Below the pieces are notes generated by a model that was not told the origin of the DNA, made no database searches, and worked only from the letters and a program-made list of their open reading frames with translations. Positions 31,240-42,400 of a DNA stretch of 64,000 nucleotides are shown here, in pieces. Positions within the stretch are counted from its first letter, which is position 1. Each line of letters starts with the position of its first letter. The DNA is from Crossaster papposus (Eukaryota > Echinodermata > Asteroidea > Velatida > Solasteridae), in the NCBI GenBank assembly GCA_037893245.1, contig JBAIAA010000028.1:744001-808000 (forward strand), given 5' to 3'. The translations under genes were made by a program, and so were the position numbers.

Positions 31240-31589
31240 GGAACATTTTGGCGTTAAATACAAGTTTAAACCAGTTTCTTAACATTTTATCTCAAAACTG
31301 TTTGTGGCATTGGATTCCCCGTACATGATAACCTTAAAAAGGTAATTTAATTTAAGTTTCTACCTTGTTTAGTAAAAAAGATATGCACATAAATACATTT
31401 TAACTCGTCAGTGGCGGCCATCTTGGATTTTTGAATTTTGAGGCATTATGGGACATTTTTGAGCTTGGCATACAGCAGATTTGAGTTCAGCACCCCTCAA
31501 TACCCCTAGAAAGCTTGTATGCCATAAATTAACAGAATTTGCCTTCAGCACTCTAAATATGCACATTTTTACAACTTTTGCCTAGTCTA
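31240..31589 (-). repeat. right terminal inverted repeat
   Basis: Complement of 25260-25600. The two arms differ by scattered substitutions and short indels, which suggests the element has aged since its ends were last homogenised, although the ORF has remained open. Confidence 0.85.
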
Positions 31590-31594
31590 TACGC

Positions 31595-31850
31595 CGTGCC
31601 TGTACTGTTCGAGTCTGGCTTTGCGGACGTTCGGGGAGCCCAACAAAGTGCGCCACCAACGTTGAAATGTATCTCATTCATTCTTCCACGCTCATGAGCC
31701 ACACATCTCACACAGTAAATACGTATAGATCGCGCGCTACCTCGAAGCGCACCAGTACATTGAAACACCGTGACGTACAAATTTGCTCCGTGCTCGCTCC
31801 CCGAATTCAGTGATTTATACAACGTCCGCAAAGCCAGATACACAGGCACG
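31595..31850. mobile_element. small MITE next to the large transposon
   Basis: Left end CGTGCCTGT...TCTGGCTTTGCGGACGTT and its complement at 31820-31850 pair over about 30 bp with a loop-out. Flanks TCTATACG and TCTACACG could be an 8-bp target duplication with one change. The left copy overlaps the transposon's last bases. Confidence 0.55.
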
Positions 31851-31854
31851 ATCT

Positions 31855-32400
31855 ACACGAATTTTTTTGGGGCGATGATGATTTTCTGCCATTTTCGTTC
31901 GAGAACAACACGATAAAACGCAAGGGGTTCACAGGCAGATTTTTTAAAAAATTCAGTATATCACTGCTACATCCTTTTTTAACGTATCCATGGAAATAAA
32001 AGAGTGTGTTCGAACATAGAGCATATTGCTCTATGGTTCGAAGCACGATTTTTCACAATTTATCGATTATTATTGCCCTTTTTAGGGGAGGTATTTGTTA
32101 ACGTCGTTTGAGTATTTGTGCACAAACTCCACGCGCATCAACGGTACGTCAACGCTTAATTTATTTCGACTGCTTTTTTCATTTTCAATACAATTTTTGT
32201 CATTGGATGATAAAAATTAAGGTCAATAACAACCTTTTACAACTACAAAAGACAAGATGTTAAGATTGGATGCCAAAAACTCTTTATTTTTCGCGTGAGA
32301 AAATTGTTCCCCCCTATTTTGAGAATGGACGGTACCACAGCGTTTCGCAATCACAGCCTCGAATGTCCTCGGAATTTTACGGGTTCACGTAACCCTTGCG
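31855..32400. other. intergenic
   Basis: No gene recognised. A short inverted repeat with TTCGAACATAGAGCA and TGCTCTATGGTTCGAA is centred near 32026. Confidence 0.5.
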
Positions 32401-32401
32401 T

Positions 32402-32532
32402 CAAGACCGAGTTGTGAAACAAATCTCGTGATAATTAAGGGCGCCCTCAATAAGTCCGTTTTCGGAGTATTGATGATTGATGAACTGCATAGACGGACGG
32501 CGCGCCCGGAACAAATAAACAACTCGGTCTTG
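32402..32532. mobile_element. 131-bp MITE candidate
   Basis: Perfect 14-bp ends CAAGACCGAGTTGT and ACAACTCGGTCTTG. The interior has further GC-rich complementarity. No target duplication is clear. Confidence 0.45.
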
Positions 32533-32607
32533 GAGCAAGACTAGCCTACTACATTGTACTTGCTTAATGCTGACACAACGTCATATTTACTTAACCGATT
32601 TCTAGCA

Positions 32608-33028
32608 AACGCACAAAATGATTTCGAGCGCACGAAATGATTTCGAGCGCACGAAATGATATCGAGCGCACGAAATAAAGTATTTCGAGCGCACGAAATG
32701 ATTTCGAGCTCACGAAAAGATTTCGAGCGCACGAAATGATTTCGAGCGCACGAAAAAAGGTATTTCGAGCGCACGAAATGATTTCGAGCGCACGAAATGA
32801 TTTCGAGCTCACGAAAAGATTTTTTCGAGCGCACGAAAAGATTTTTTTCGAGCGCACGAAATCATTTCGTGGGCACGAAATGATTTCGAGCTCACGAAAT
32901 AAGTTATTTCGAGTGCACGAAATCATTTCGTGGGCACGAAATGATTTCGAGCTCACGAAATAAGTTATTTCGAGTGCACGAAATGAATTCGTGGCACGAA
33001 ATGATTTCGAGCGCACGAAATAAAAAAC
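32608..33028. repeat. palindromic minisatellite
   Basis: About 20 units of GATTTCGAGCGCACGAAAT, an 18-19-bp unit whose halves ATTTCG and CGAAAT are complementary, so any two neighbouring units can fold. Variants with GGGCACGAAATGATTTCGAG and AAGTTATTTCGAG occur on the right side. Frames are open by composition only. Confidence 0.9.
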
Positions 33029-33029
33029 T

Positions 33030-33183
33030 CAAATTATTTCGTAACAGTGATTTGTATTCGTCATATGTCCCTTTAGGGGCTCCGTAGATATGCGCGCGCG
33101 CGCCGAGAATTAATAGGCATGTGTACTAGTTTGTCCACAAAGTCACAGCGCAGCATGGTCACAGTGTGTGGTGATGTTTCAAC
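33030..33183 (+). promoter_or_regulatory. candidate 5' UTR / promoter of gene copy 2
   Basis: Contains a (CG)n run (GCGCGCGCGCGCC near 33091) and ends 12 nt after an in-frame TGA that fixes the ATG at 33184 as the first possible start. No TATA box is seen. Confidence 0.3.
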
Positions 33184-33454
33184 ATGTCAGCCACCGTGCC
33201 ATTTTGTTCACTTTGTGAGGCCCAGTGCCCATACAGTAGGGCCACTCAAGAACGGCGGGTTTCCCTGTATTCCACCCTGGCTGACAAATCTTCCGTGGGT
33301 GTAGTATTAAGTGATTTCTTTGAGTGTCAGATTGAGCCAGACGTCTCCAAATATCTATGCTATCCTTGCCACGCAAACATTAGGAAGATTCACCGCTTGC
33401 GGAGTCAGTTACGTGAAGAAGAATTGGAGCTTCGTAAACGACTGAGCAGAACAA
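33184..33454 (+). CDS. copy 2 exon 1: N-terminal zinc finger
   Basis: A 271-nt exon from ATG (MSATVPFCSLCEAQC) to ACAA before GTACGT; exit phase 1. C8, C11, C59 and C62 form a CxxC...CxxC pair in FCSLC and LCYPCH, followed by a basic/acidic helix RLRSQLREEELELRKRL that could form a coiled coil. An in-frame stop lies just upstream. Confidence 0.75.
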
Positions 33455-36400
33455 GTACGTAAATGTCAAAAAAGCGCTTTGAAATTGTTTATAAGATGGG
33501 GGGGGGGGGGGGGGGGGGGGGGCAGAAGACCAACCAGGGGCGGATTTATGATTTTTAAAAAGAGGGATCAGTGGTAGTACTTCCTCCTCCACCAACTGTA
33601 ACAGCAGTTACACAAATAAAGGTTCGATTGGCTACTAGATTTGAATGACTCTCTTCTTCTTATTGGAACGATTGGTGATTTATTCAGTAAAGGATTATAA
33701 TCACAACTTAACAACAACAACCATCTTGAATCATATCCCAGCATGCTCTACCCCATAATGCAATGGACACTGAGCATGCGCAGTTACAGAACAGTCAGGA
33801 ACAATAACATACAGTTCGTGTGCATACATGATATATACTGTGTAATGTCCCGTTACACAACCACCTTGAATGGCGGTACCAACATAGAAAGAGTTATCTG
33901 CCTCTGCAAACTGGGGAGAGGGAGGGGGGGGGGGGGGTGGGGGGGCGTGGAGGGAGGGGTGTGTTAACACTTTCCCGGAAACTGGCCTGTTTTACGGCCG
34001 TTTTCATTACGCGGTACTCGATGGAACTACGGGGTTATCTTGTCGCAACTACGGAGACCATGATGATGAAGTGTCCACGAGTTGGCCACAAAGTGCTCAT
34101 GGACTACACGTACATTATACTCTTGAGCTGGTGCGGTAGTCACCACTGAGTGTCGTGGCCGAGTGGTTAACTAATACTAATAAAGTATCAGTTTAAATTG
34201 TTGAAATGTTATTAACCTTAGCTAGAGTGACTTAACGCTTTGCACTCAGCCCCGCGCTACATCTGACCTTAAAAGCTCCTGGGTGTCCAAATATTCCCCC
34301 AAAATATATACCATGCAGTAGCCCTATTTGTAAGCTTTCCAGTGATACATAATTATATGGGATTTGTACACTGTAAATGATATTTGTATATATACAAACT
34401 AGCAACACGTACATGTACAAAATCTTCGAAAACAGGCCTGAGTTTAAAGGGTTAACCCTAACCACCCCAAATCCACCAAAATTAATGAACAAATAGTGAT
34501 GGATTTGGATGGACTTGGTACACTGGCATAGTGCCAGTGCAAATCGAAATTTTGCCCAGGATCCAGTACTTTGTATTGCCATATACCGGTAAGGGGCCGT
34601 TCACAATTATCAACATTTTCCCAAGTGTACAAACCGTACACTTTTTTAAGACCCCCCTCCCCCCCCCCCTAAAAGTGTACAAAGAAAATGTTGATTTTTG
34701 TTCGATAACGCTTGATCTAGTCGACTTCGTCGTACAGCTTTTCACGGTACACGCGGTCTGCATTCAGTCCGCCACAATCTCTGGCCCTCAGACACGACAT
34801 CTGCTCGTTTGCGTTGATCATTATTAACAAACGCAAAGGCATTTACAAACTCCATGTATTTGTTGGTCGGGTTCTTTTGGACAATACATCCTCGTTGAGT
34901 GAGGAATTTCAACAAGTTAGCCAATTCAACAGCACGACTAGCGCTTGCACATTTATTGTCCGCCATTATCAGTGCCAGTTGAACCACGAACGAACCATGC
35001 ATATCCCACGGCGTACACGAAAAACACGCAGCGGCTATGTATGTATGTACAATAAATGTACATGTACATGTGTACATTACACTGCCGCGCTGCTGTACAC
35101 AATACGAATACGCGATGCGAGGCCGGGGCGCGACCGACTTGGCCATGCAGCGCCCTCGCTCGGTCCGTTGCGCGCGGCGTTGGTAGGATGCGCGCAATGC
35201 CAGCTGTGGCGGGCGGGAAAATAAATCGACATTTTTTTCAGAAAGCGAAAGCGTACGGCGGGCATTAACCCCCTCCCCCCCAGCGTACGGTTTGTACGCT
35301 TGTGAAAATGTTGATAATTGTGAACGGCCCCTAAGGCATGTAAAAAGTTCACCTACATTGTACACCAACTAAACACTTCAGTGGTGAAAATCGACTGATG
35401 GCGGATTTGGTTCAGTTCCTAGCCAGAAGCACTAGGGAGTAATAGTAGGATGGTTATCGTTATGGAAGTCAACGATCTGATTCTCCGACATGCCCAGCCT
35501 GACATTGACAATACTGTGGACCTTTTACTCTTGGAATCTGACTATCGAATAGTCTGGTTCCTGTCGGGTATGAAGGTGAATCGGATCGCTGACTACCGTA
35601 ACGATATACAGCCACTGTAGTTAAATATAGCACTTTTAGCAAGATCCAATCACTTTACAAAGAAAATCAAATAAGTTAAGAGGGCCTAATATTATACTTT
35701 ACAAAGAAGAGAGGCTAAAGATCAACAACCAGAGGCCCATTTCACTAAACTCATCTTATCTTATGACTCATCTGAAAACACTTTTGTTATAATTGCCAGT
35801 GTCCAAATACAGAAGAGACAGCAATAACCAAATGTTGAAAAAACACAAAAATTATGCGAATGTAACATTGACGTGGTGTCAATGTTAACAGTACTGTACA
35901 TGTATGTCATTATAGCATTGGTAAAATAACACAATTTGTTTTAATGTTGAAAAATGTATTTGGAAGGTGAAAAAACAAACCTAATGTACAATGTACACCT
36001 TTCCCACTTGTGTACTATTAGGGCACTGGTGCTGCAGGCAATATGGTGGATGACTGTTGCTATACAAAAAGGACACCTATAGCCAGCTGATTTCATAACA
36101 TTTATTCTAGCTGTCCAGACAATTTTAATGTTGTACACTGTATCTTACCCCGTGTTCCAACTAACCCCAGTCTCCCACCCTAGTCATTACAACTCTGCTC
36201 CACCTTTCAAAGCTAAACACCTCTCCCAACCACAGCCTCTGTAAGCTAATTGTCCAGTACATTATCAAATTCCTGTTATTAAACTCAGTGTAATGTGTTA
36301 TTCCCTACAAAGGTTACATTGGAAAGCTGTGGTCTGAAACCCACAGAAAAAGAGGGCTGTCTTGCTCAGAGTTAACAGATCCAGTGGAGAAGCGACCCTG

Positions 36401-39400
36401 CGTGAGGAGTGAGCATGTTTCTGCTGCAAGGCTGTTGTTGTCCCTTGTAAATGAAGCAAAGCTTCAATTGCCTAAGCCTCCATTGCCTGAGCCTCCATTG
36501 CCTGAGCCTCCATTGTCTGAGCCTCCATTGCCCAAGCCTCCTGCAAGGCTAAAGAAACCTCAAGAGCAAAACCATGCCTCTACATCTTCCACGCCCACTC
36601 ACAAGCATGGACATCAGGTACTGTACTGTAATCAAGATTTCATCTTTACCATTAGCAGATGGCTGTATAGATCTGCAACGTGTATGCGTTCATCCCTGCC
36701 TATAGGCTACAAATAGCGCTGGACGATATCACGATAATATCGTCACGATACGATACTGAAGACGATATCGACAGTATCGACTTTGGTTTTAAAAATATCG
36801 AAATATCGTGACCCAGACGATATTCGCAAGATATAGTCGATATTTAACAAAATGTATTAAAACTGCTTGCAAACAAACAAAAAACTTCACTGAAATCAGA
36901 ACTGAATATGTGCCGCAAAAGTTATTGTAACTTACGCCTTCCCCTGAACGTACCCTTTGTCAACAAACCCAATTGCAGCCGATGCGCCGCTCACTACTTC
37001 CTCAGTGACAAGATCGTTATCCAATCCTAAAGTCCAGTTAAAACATTCTTCGTTGCTATTTGGTGTTGACTTTCTTTTCTAGCTTTCCGCACAGACGTTC
37101 TCTCAACACAAAGGGCTACTCAAAGAATGTTGCCCTGGCCCCGCTTATCTCCAACAAAGATACATTGTATTTACTTACACTAGCCCTTGCCTGGCAGATA
37201 CAGAATGTATTTAAAAGGCTTTGGCTGGTGTATTCCTCGAATTTATTTATCTCTTGGCCCAACCGATGGTCATTAAATTGGGTGTGAGTACTTTAAAAAA
37301 ACTTTGCCTACTCATTTGCAAAATGTATTAAGATGTAAAAATAAAAAGGGGTTAAAAAACCCTGAACCTGTTTATTTACAAAACCCTAGTCGTAAAAAAA
37401 TATATTTCTAAGGTTAATTATGAAATTGTCCTTGTTTTATAGAAAAAAAGAAAAAGGGTACTTAAAGACTTATTTGTCTGATTTCCCAAAACATTTCCAA
37501 CCAATTTCAGGGGTAAATAATAATACGATTTATTCTTGGTTTTTCCGGTATCTAACAAAATCGACATACACCTGACCATTGAATTACGAGGCTAGCGAAA
37601 TAAATTCCAGGTTTATATAATAATATTTATTTCTAGTTTTATTGTTTAAAAAAGAACAAAAAAGAAAACGGGACCTCAACACTTAATATTTTGAGCTCCT
37701 CAACATTTTTCCAACAGATTTAAATGGGAAATTTAATACGATTTATTTTCCATTTTTCTTGTATTTGACAAAAAAGATCTATTTCGTGGCCCATAAATTA
37801 CAAGGCTAGCTTTTAAAAACATTTACCAAACCTACACGAGCCAAGAATAAATAAGCAAGAATAAAATCGAGGTGGTACAAAATCCCGATGGCGGACCCCA
37901 GGATAAACCGAGCCATGAATATTTGAAATACTTTAAATTAAGACCCAGAAATCAAGGCATGATTTTGAAACGGGTATTATTTGTTGTCCTGCATTGTCCC
38001 TTAAAATGCACGAGCTGAGGTTTTATCCCAGCAAATTACTCCCGGAAGCATGTACTTCAATCTTAAAGTGAATATCTAAACGTCCTAATAAGAAGTGGTT
38101 ATTCAAATTTAATAAATAATTTGCTGGGTGTTATTTAATAAAACCATAATAGTTAATTTGTCCCTAAAAAGATGTGGAAATTGTAAGAGCTTGTTACATT
38201 TTTCAATTTATAAGTGGTTCTGTGGTGTAGTTTTACATAATATTTAATAAACACCTTTATAGTGCACGAGGAATAAAATAAAATCACGGGAGAATTATTC
38301 GGGAGTATTTTCCAAATATATTCCAAGTTGGAGCAAGCAACCCAGACAATGATTGACAGCTGACCTACAAAATGTATTACATGTACATTGTAGCAAGTAG
38401 ACCAACATGTGGCCGACCATTTCAATAGCTGGGAAAGTGGCCCATGTTGCTTTGAGTGCCGACAGTACCCGACCAGGCGGAATTCACAAAGTAAAAAAAA
38501 GGTATTACATTATTGTCAGATAAGCCTCCAACTGATCAGTCATGGACCAATAGGATTTGGCAGTTAGGTTTTGTTGAACCAGCGCCACAACCTTTCTTCC
38601 AAGGAGCGCCCAGTTCGTTGCCCTCTATGAAAATTGGCCAATCAGAATAATCTATCTTTGCGCAATAAAACCGCAAGTGCCCCCTCCGACTTGAACGGCG
38701 GCTGGATTTTAGTGGAAGACGACGGAGCATTTTCACCGTCGCGTCTATTTTCAGCAACCATTCTGTTTATATAGTTTTCTTTTATAGACGTTCAGGAATC
38801 GCCACGATTCACACATGTCGTGTGACCGCGTTTAATTAACAGCTCGTTTGAGTTATTTTAACCATTATAATTTGAAAATTACGGCGATATATCGACATAT
38901 CAGCGATATTTACCTGACGATATTATCGCCAGTCAAAATTTACGATATCGTCCAGGCCTAGCTACAAACATGTACGTATGTGCATGTAGCCCACACTGTA
39001 TGCACCAAGGCACACATGTCGAGTCCAGCCAGCACGAGTGGAGCACAGCCTTGATTTCTTTTGGGTCACTTCCGGGTTTTGTGGTTATGTTAACCCTCCT
39101 ATGTGGAAGTCGCTATTTAGGTCAGTTGTTCAGCCACACAAAAATGCACACACTGTGTATTTGTGTGTGTAGACTGTGTGCATTGAAGCTGTTGGCAAAA
39201 TTGTTCCCCATAGGAACACGTGCAAAGGGTGGACTCGGGACATTTGTGCATATTTGTACAGGAGGGTTTTCATGAGAATGTGCTGTTTTCGATCTGTGAG
39301 ACCTGATTGGTCTTTGATTGCATCATCAAGTGGAATAACATAAATTGCAAATAGCTGATAAGCATTCTTCCATGAATAATTATTCAGGAGTATGACGCAA

Positions 39401-42400
39401 ACCAAAAGTGATTTGTTATCTGTGATTGGCCATTGAGAAAGCACACATTGATATTGATAAATTCATATTTATATCCACTCGCCCACCTTTTCTTCACCCA
39501 CCCTATAATTTGCCTCGGATTCGCAAAGCAAAGCGAAGAAAAAAATTAAACCCAAAAGTGACAAAACAAATCAAGGCTTAACATTTTTTTAGAAGTGTTT
39601 TCCACTCGTGTAACTCAAATTGGGTATTAATTTTGATCCTATTTCAGTTGCGGAAGAAATTGCCGCCTCCTCCTCAACCAGAGGTGATGAGTGCCACATC
39701 TTCCACGCCCACTCAGAAGCAAAAGACTCCTGGTGGATGTCAGGTATTAAACAGAATTTGGAAAGAGTATCCTGACACTACTTCAGCAGTTGGGAAGTCA
39801 CTATAAATCTTTTGTAGCGGTTCTTGTTGTATTTTGTTCAAGAGTAACCTAACCCGGTTTTCTCTTCACCTACAAGATAATTTGGCGAAGAAAAAGATAA
39901 ATGTAACGATAGCCGGATTCGAACCACAGACTTTTCGATCCATAGCTCAGCTCTCCATGAGCTTGGCTATTGGCGAGTTGGTTTAAGACAGCTGTTCTTT
40001 TACAGTACATGTACCTGAAATTAGTACCCAATTCAATCTTGTTTCAGATGCAGAAGCAATCGGATGTGACAAGTAGGCAAACCCCCGCTGACGAGAGTAA
40101 CACTATGTCTAGTCGTGGTAAAAATAAGGTAAACAAAGAAAATAAATTTATCATAACTTTGGATTGATACATTTTTCCAATCATGTATATGTATGACGCA
40201 TGACTTGTATGTACATCAATTCTTTTAGTGAATGACGTTATGTGGACACTTCATAGGGTTCGTGTGCTAAGGGAAATCTCTCTAAACTCAAACTCTGAAC
40301 ATTCTTTTGACCTACATGTAACATCATCCTAATATCATCCTAATCTGTCGTCTTCTCCATTTGTTGTCGTTATACCCTAACCCAATTCTCTCTCTAGAGT
40401 CTAGACACTTTTACTGGAGACCCAACATGCTGTCATCAGGGTTGGCTGATTTGATTTATACTTATAAACATGCTTATTTAAATCAAATCTGTGATTTTAT
40501 CTAAATCATTTCATTTAAAACAAGTTTTGTTTTGTTTTAATAACTGATTTTACTATTTTGTCAGAAATTTTTTTTAGCAAAAGAATTTGAATGAGTCGTT
40601 TTAATCACTTAAGTCATCTGATCCCACTTAAATAGGAAAATTGCCTGGGAAACCAGAGGAGTGAAAACAAACAAAAACAAACTACTTGCAAGCAATAAAT
40701 TTGAAACAGATGACAAATAGGAGGACAAAAAATAAAAGTTAATCATTTGCTAGTTGCATGTTAACTTTCTCCCGGCTGAGGTGAACTGAATCTTTCTGAT
40801 GGCCAAGTGATTCTATGCCCTGTTTTATCATAACAGAAATGCAATGGTTAGGCTGGTCGAAGGGGTATCCAGTTTCTTGGTGTTGACAGTCGATCGATGA
40901 CCGTAGAAATGCCTTTTATGGCATTTTTGGTCTCTCCGACATACTGAACTGCACAAAATCTGCAAGAGATGAGATATATGACATTAGATATGTACTGCAA
41001 GTGATTTTACCAATAATTCTATGGTACCAGAAGTGTGGCCAGAAAAGAAGTCGGACTCCTGGGTGTGGATCTGGCAAACCACACATCTGGAACTGCACTT
41101 GAAAGTTCCGTGCTGGATGGGAGGAGATGCATCCAAGCTGGGAACTTCGGCACGAACAATGAGGTCTCCTAGATTATGAGGGCGTCTATAAGCCAATAGG
41201 GCTGTCGGGGATGGCATGGACATCCTGTTTCAGATTTATTCCTTGCCAGGAGTTTGTTTTTGTTTGTTCTCACTCCTCTGGTTTCTCCTGTCTATTTTCC
41301 TAACCCCCCCCCCCCCCCCTCCACATTACTCCTATGTACATGTATACTAATTATTTGTTAGTTCTTCCCTTTGATTTTCACTTTGGACCCCCTTTTACCC
41401 CTTCTGTTTGTGTTCCCCACCCAAATTCACACCCCTTTATTCCCTTGGTCTGTCTTTGATCCTACCCACACTGACCTCACTCTTTAATCCCTCAAACCAT
41501 AGAGAAGGTTCCTTTCTCTATGCTCAGCGTAGTCCTCCTTTTGTTGATTGTTCCACTGGACTGTGCTTTTTCATTTGTGTTTCTTCCGCCAACCATGCTT
41601 TATGTTGCCCTACATTTGTTTGTTTCTTGTACACAGCCATTTTGTCTCTGAAGAAGATTTTGTTAAGATCGAAATATTAGGCCCTCTTAACATATTCGAT
41701 TTAAATACAATGTTAGATGTTTTAACACATTTAAACCCCCCTATTTTAAGATCAAGATCTGTCTTAATATTTTTTTTTTCAGTGAGGGTTTTTTTTCTAA
41801 GAAAAAAAAAAAGTAAGAATTGATTTAAAAACAAAACTGAAAAAAACCCGCCAAGCCTTCATGTTGGAAACAAAAATCTGTAACAAGATCTTTTACATGT
41901 AGGTTCTTTAAAAGGTATATACAACATTTGCAAACATCAGCAAAATAAATGACTAAATTATCACAAAATACTTTACTGGAATGTTAGGAAATGATAATCT
42001 ATTAAAAACATCCTGTCAAATAATATTTGCTATAACGTACTAAACCAAATCCATCTATTTCTGAAAATTACAAAATAAAATGATAATTTTCATTCCCTTT
42101 AAAACATTTATTTTCTATGAAATCTTCTAGGGATTTAAGTCGCAAGTCATCTCTTGCCTGAAGGCGAACCGATACGCATCTGCAGTAACAATCCTCATGA
42201 AAAGAAGTAAAGTTGCAAGACGGAAAATAATTGGCGTAATGGGACAATTGGCGCAGAGAGAGATGTCAATATTCCATAAGAAGAGAGACCCGACCAGTGT
42301 TATAGCTGCGAGGGTTGATCGTGAGTCTATGAAGAATTTCAGCTGGAAGAAGGCGATGAATGAATTTAAAACAAATCTTCCAATTCTCCATATGGTTGTG

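Larger units (their letters stand above)
25260..31589 (+). mobile_element. autonomous DNA transposon, Academ-like, apparently intact
   Basis: Terminal inverted repeats of about 330 bp (25260-25600 and 31240-31589) enclose one 1539-codon ORF. The outermost bases read TAGACTGGGTCAA on the left and, complemented, TAGACTAGGCAA on the right. From CTGAAGGCAAATT inward (25292 and 31548) the arms are about 90 percent identical for some 300 bp. TAC precedes and follows the element (25257-25259, 31590-31592), a 3-bp target duplication. A 3-4-bp duplication plus an XPG-type nuclease domain is the published signature of the Academ superfamily. The CXC domain and N-terminal fingers fit a large invertebrate protein family. 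The superfamily name is inference; the structure is seen directly. Confidence 0.85.

Noticed and set aside
32541-33016. Minus-strand frames rich in SFRALEIISCAR
   Set aside because: Palindromic minisatellite read in a stop-free frame.
34154-34175. tRNA-Ser/Leu-like start GTCGTGGCCGAGTGGTTAAC
   Set aside because: No 3' half, B box or acceptor pairing follows; at most a SINE remnant.
34742-35368. 208-codon minus-strand frame as a host gene
   Set aside because: It lies almost wholly inside a TAA-flanked MITE and crosses its end; reported only as a possible captured fragment.
37060-37287. 75-codon frame inside the hAT element
   Set aside because: No zinc-finger BED, RNase H-like or dimerisation motif of hAT transposases.
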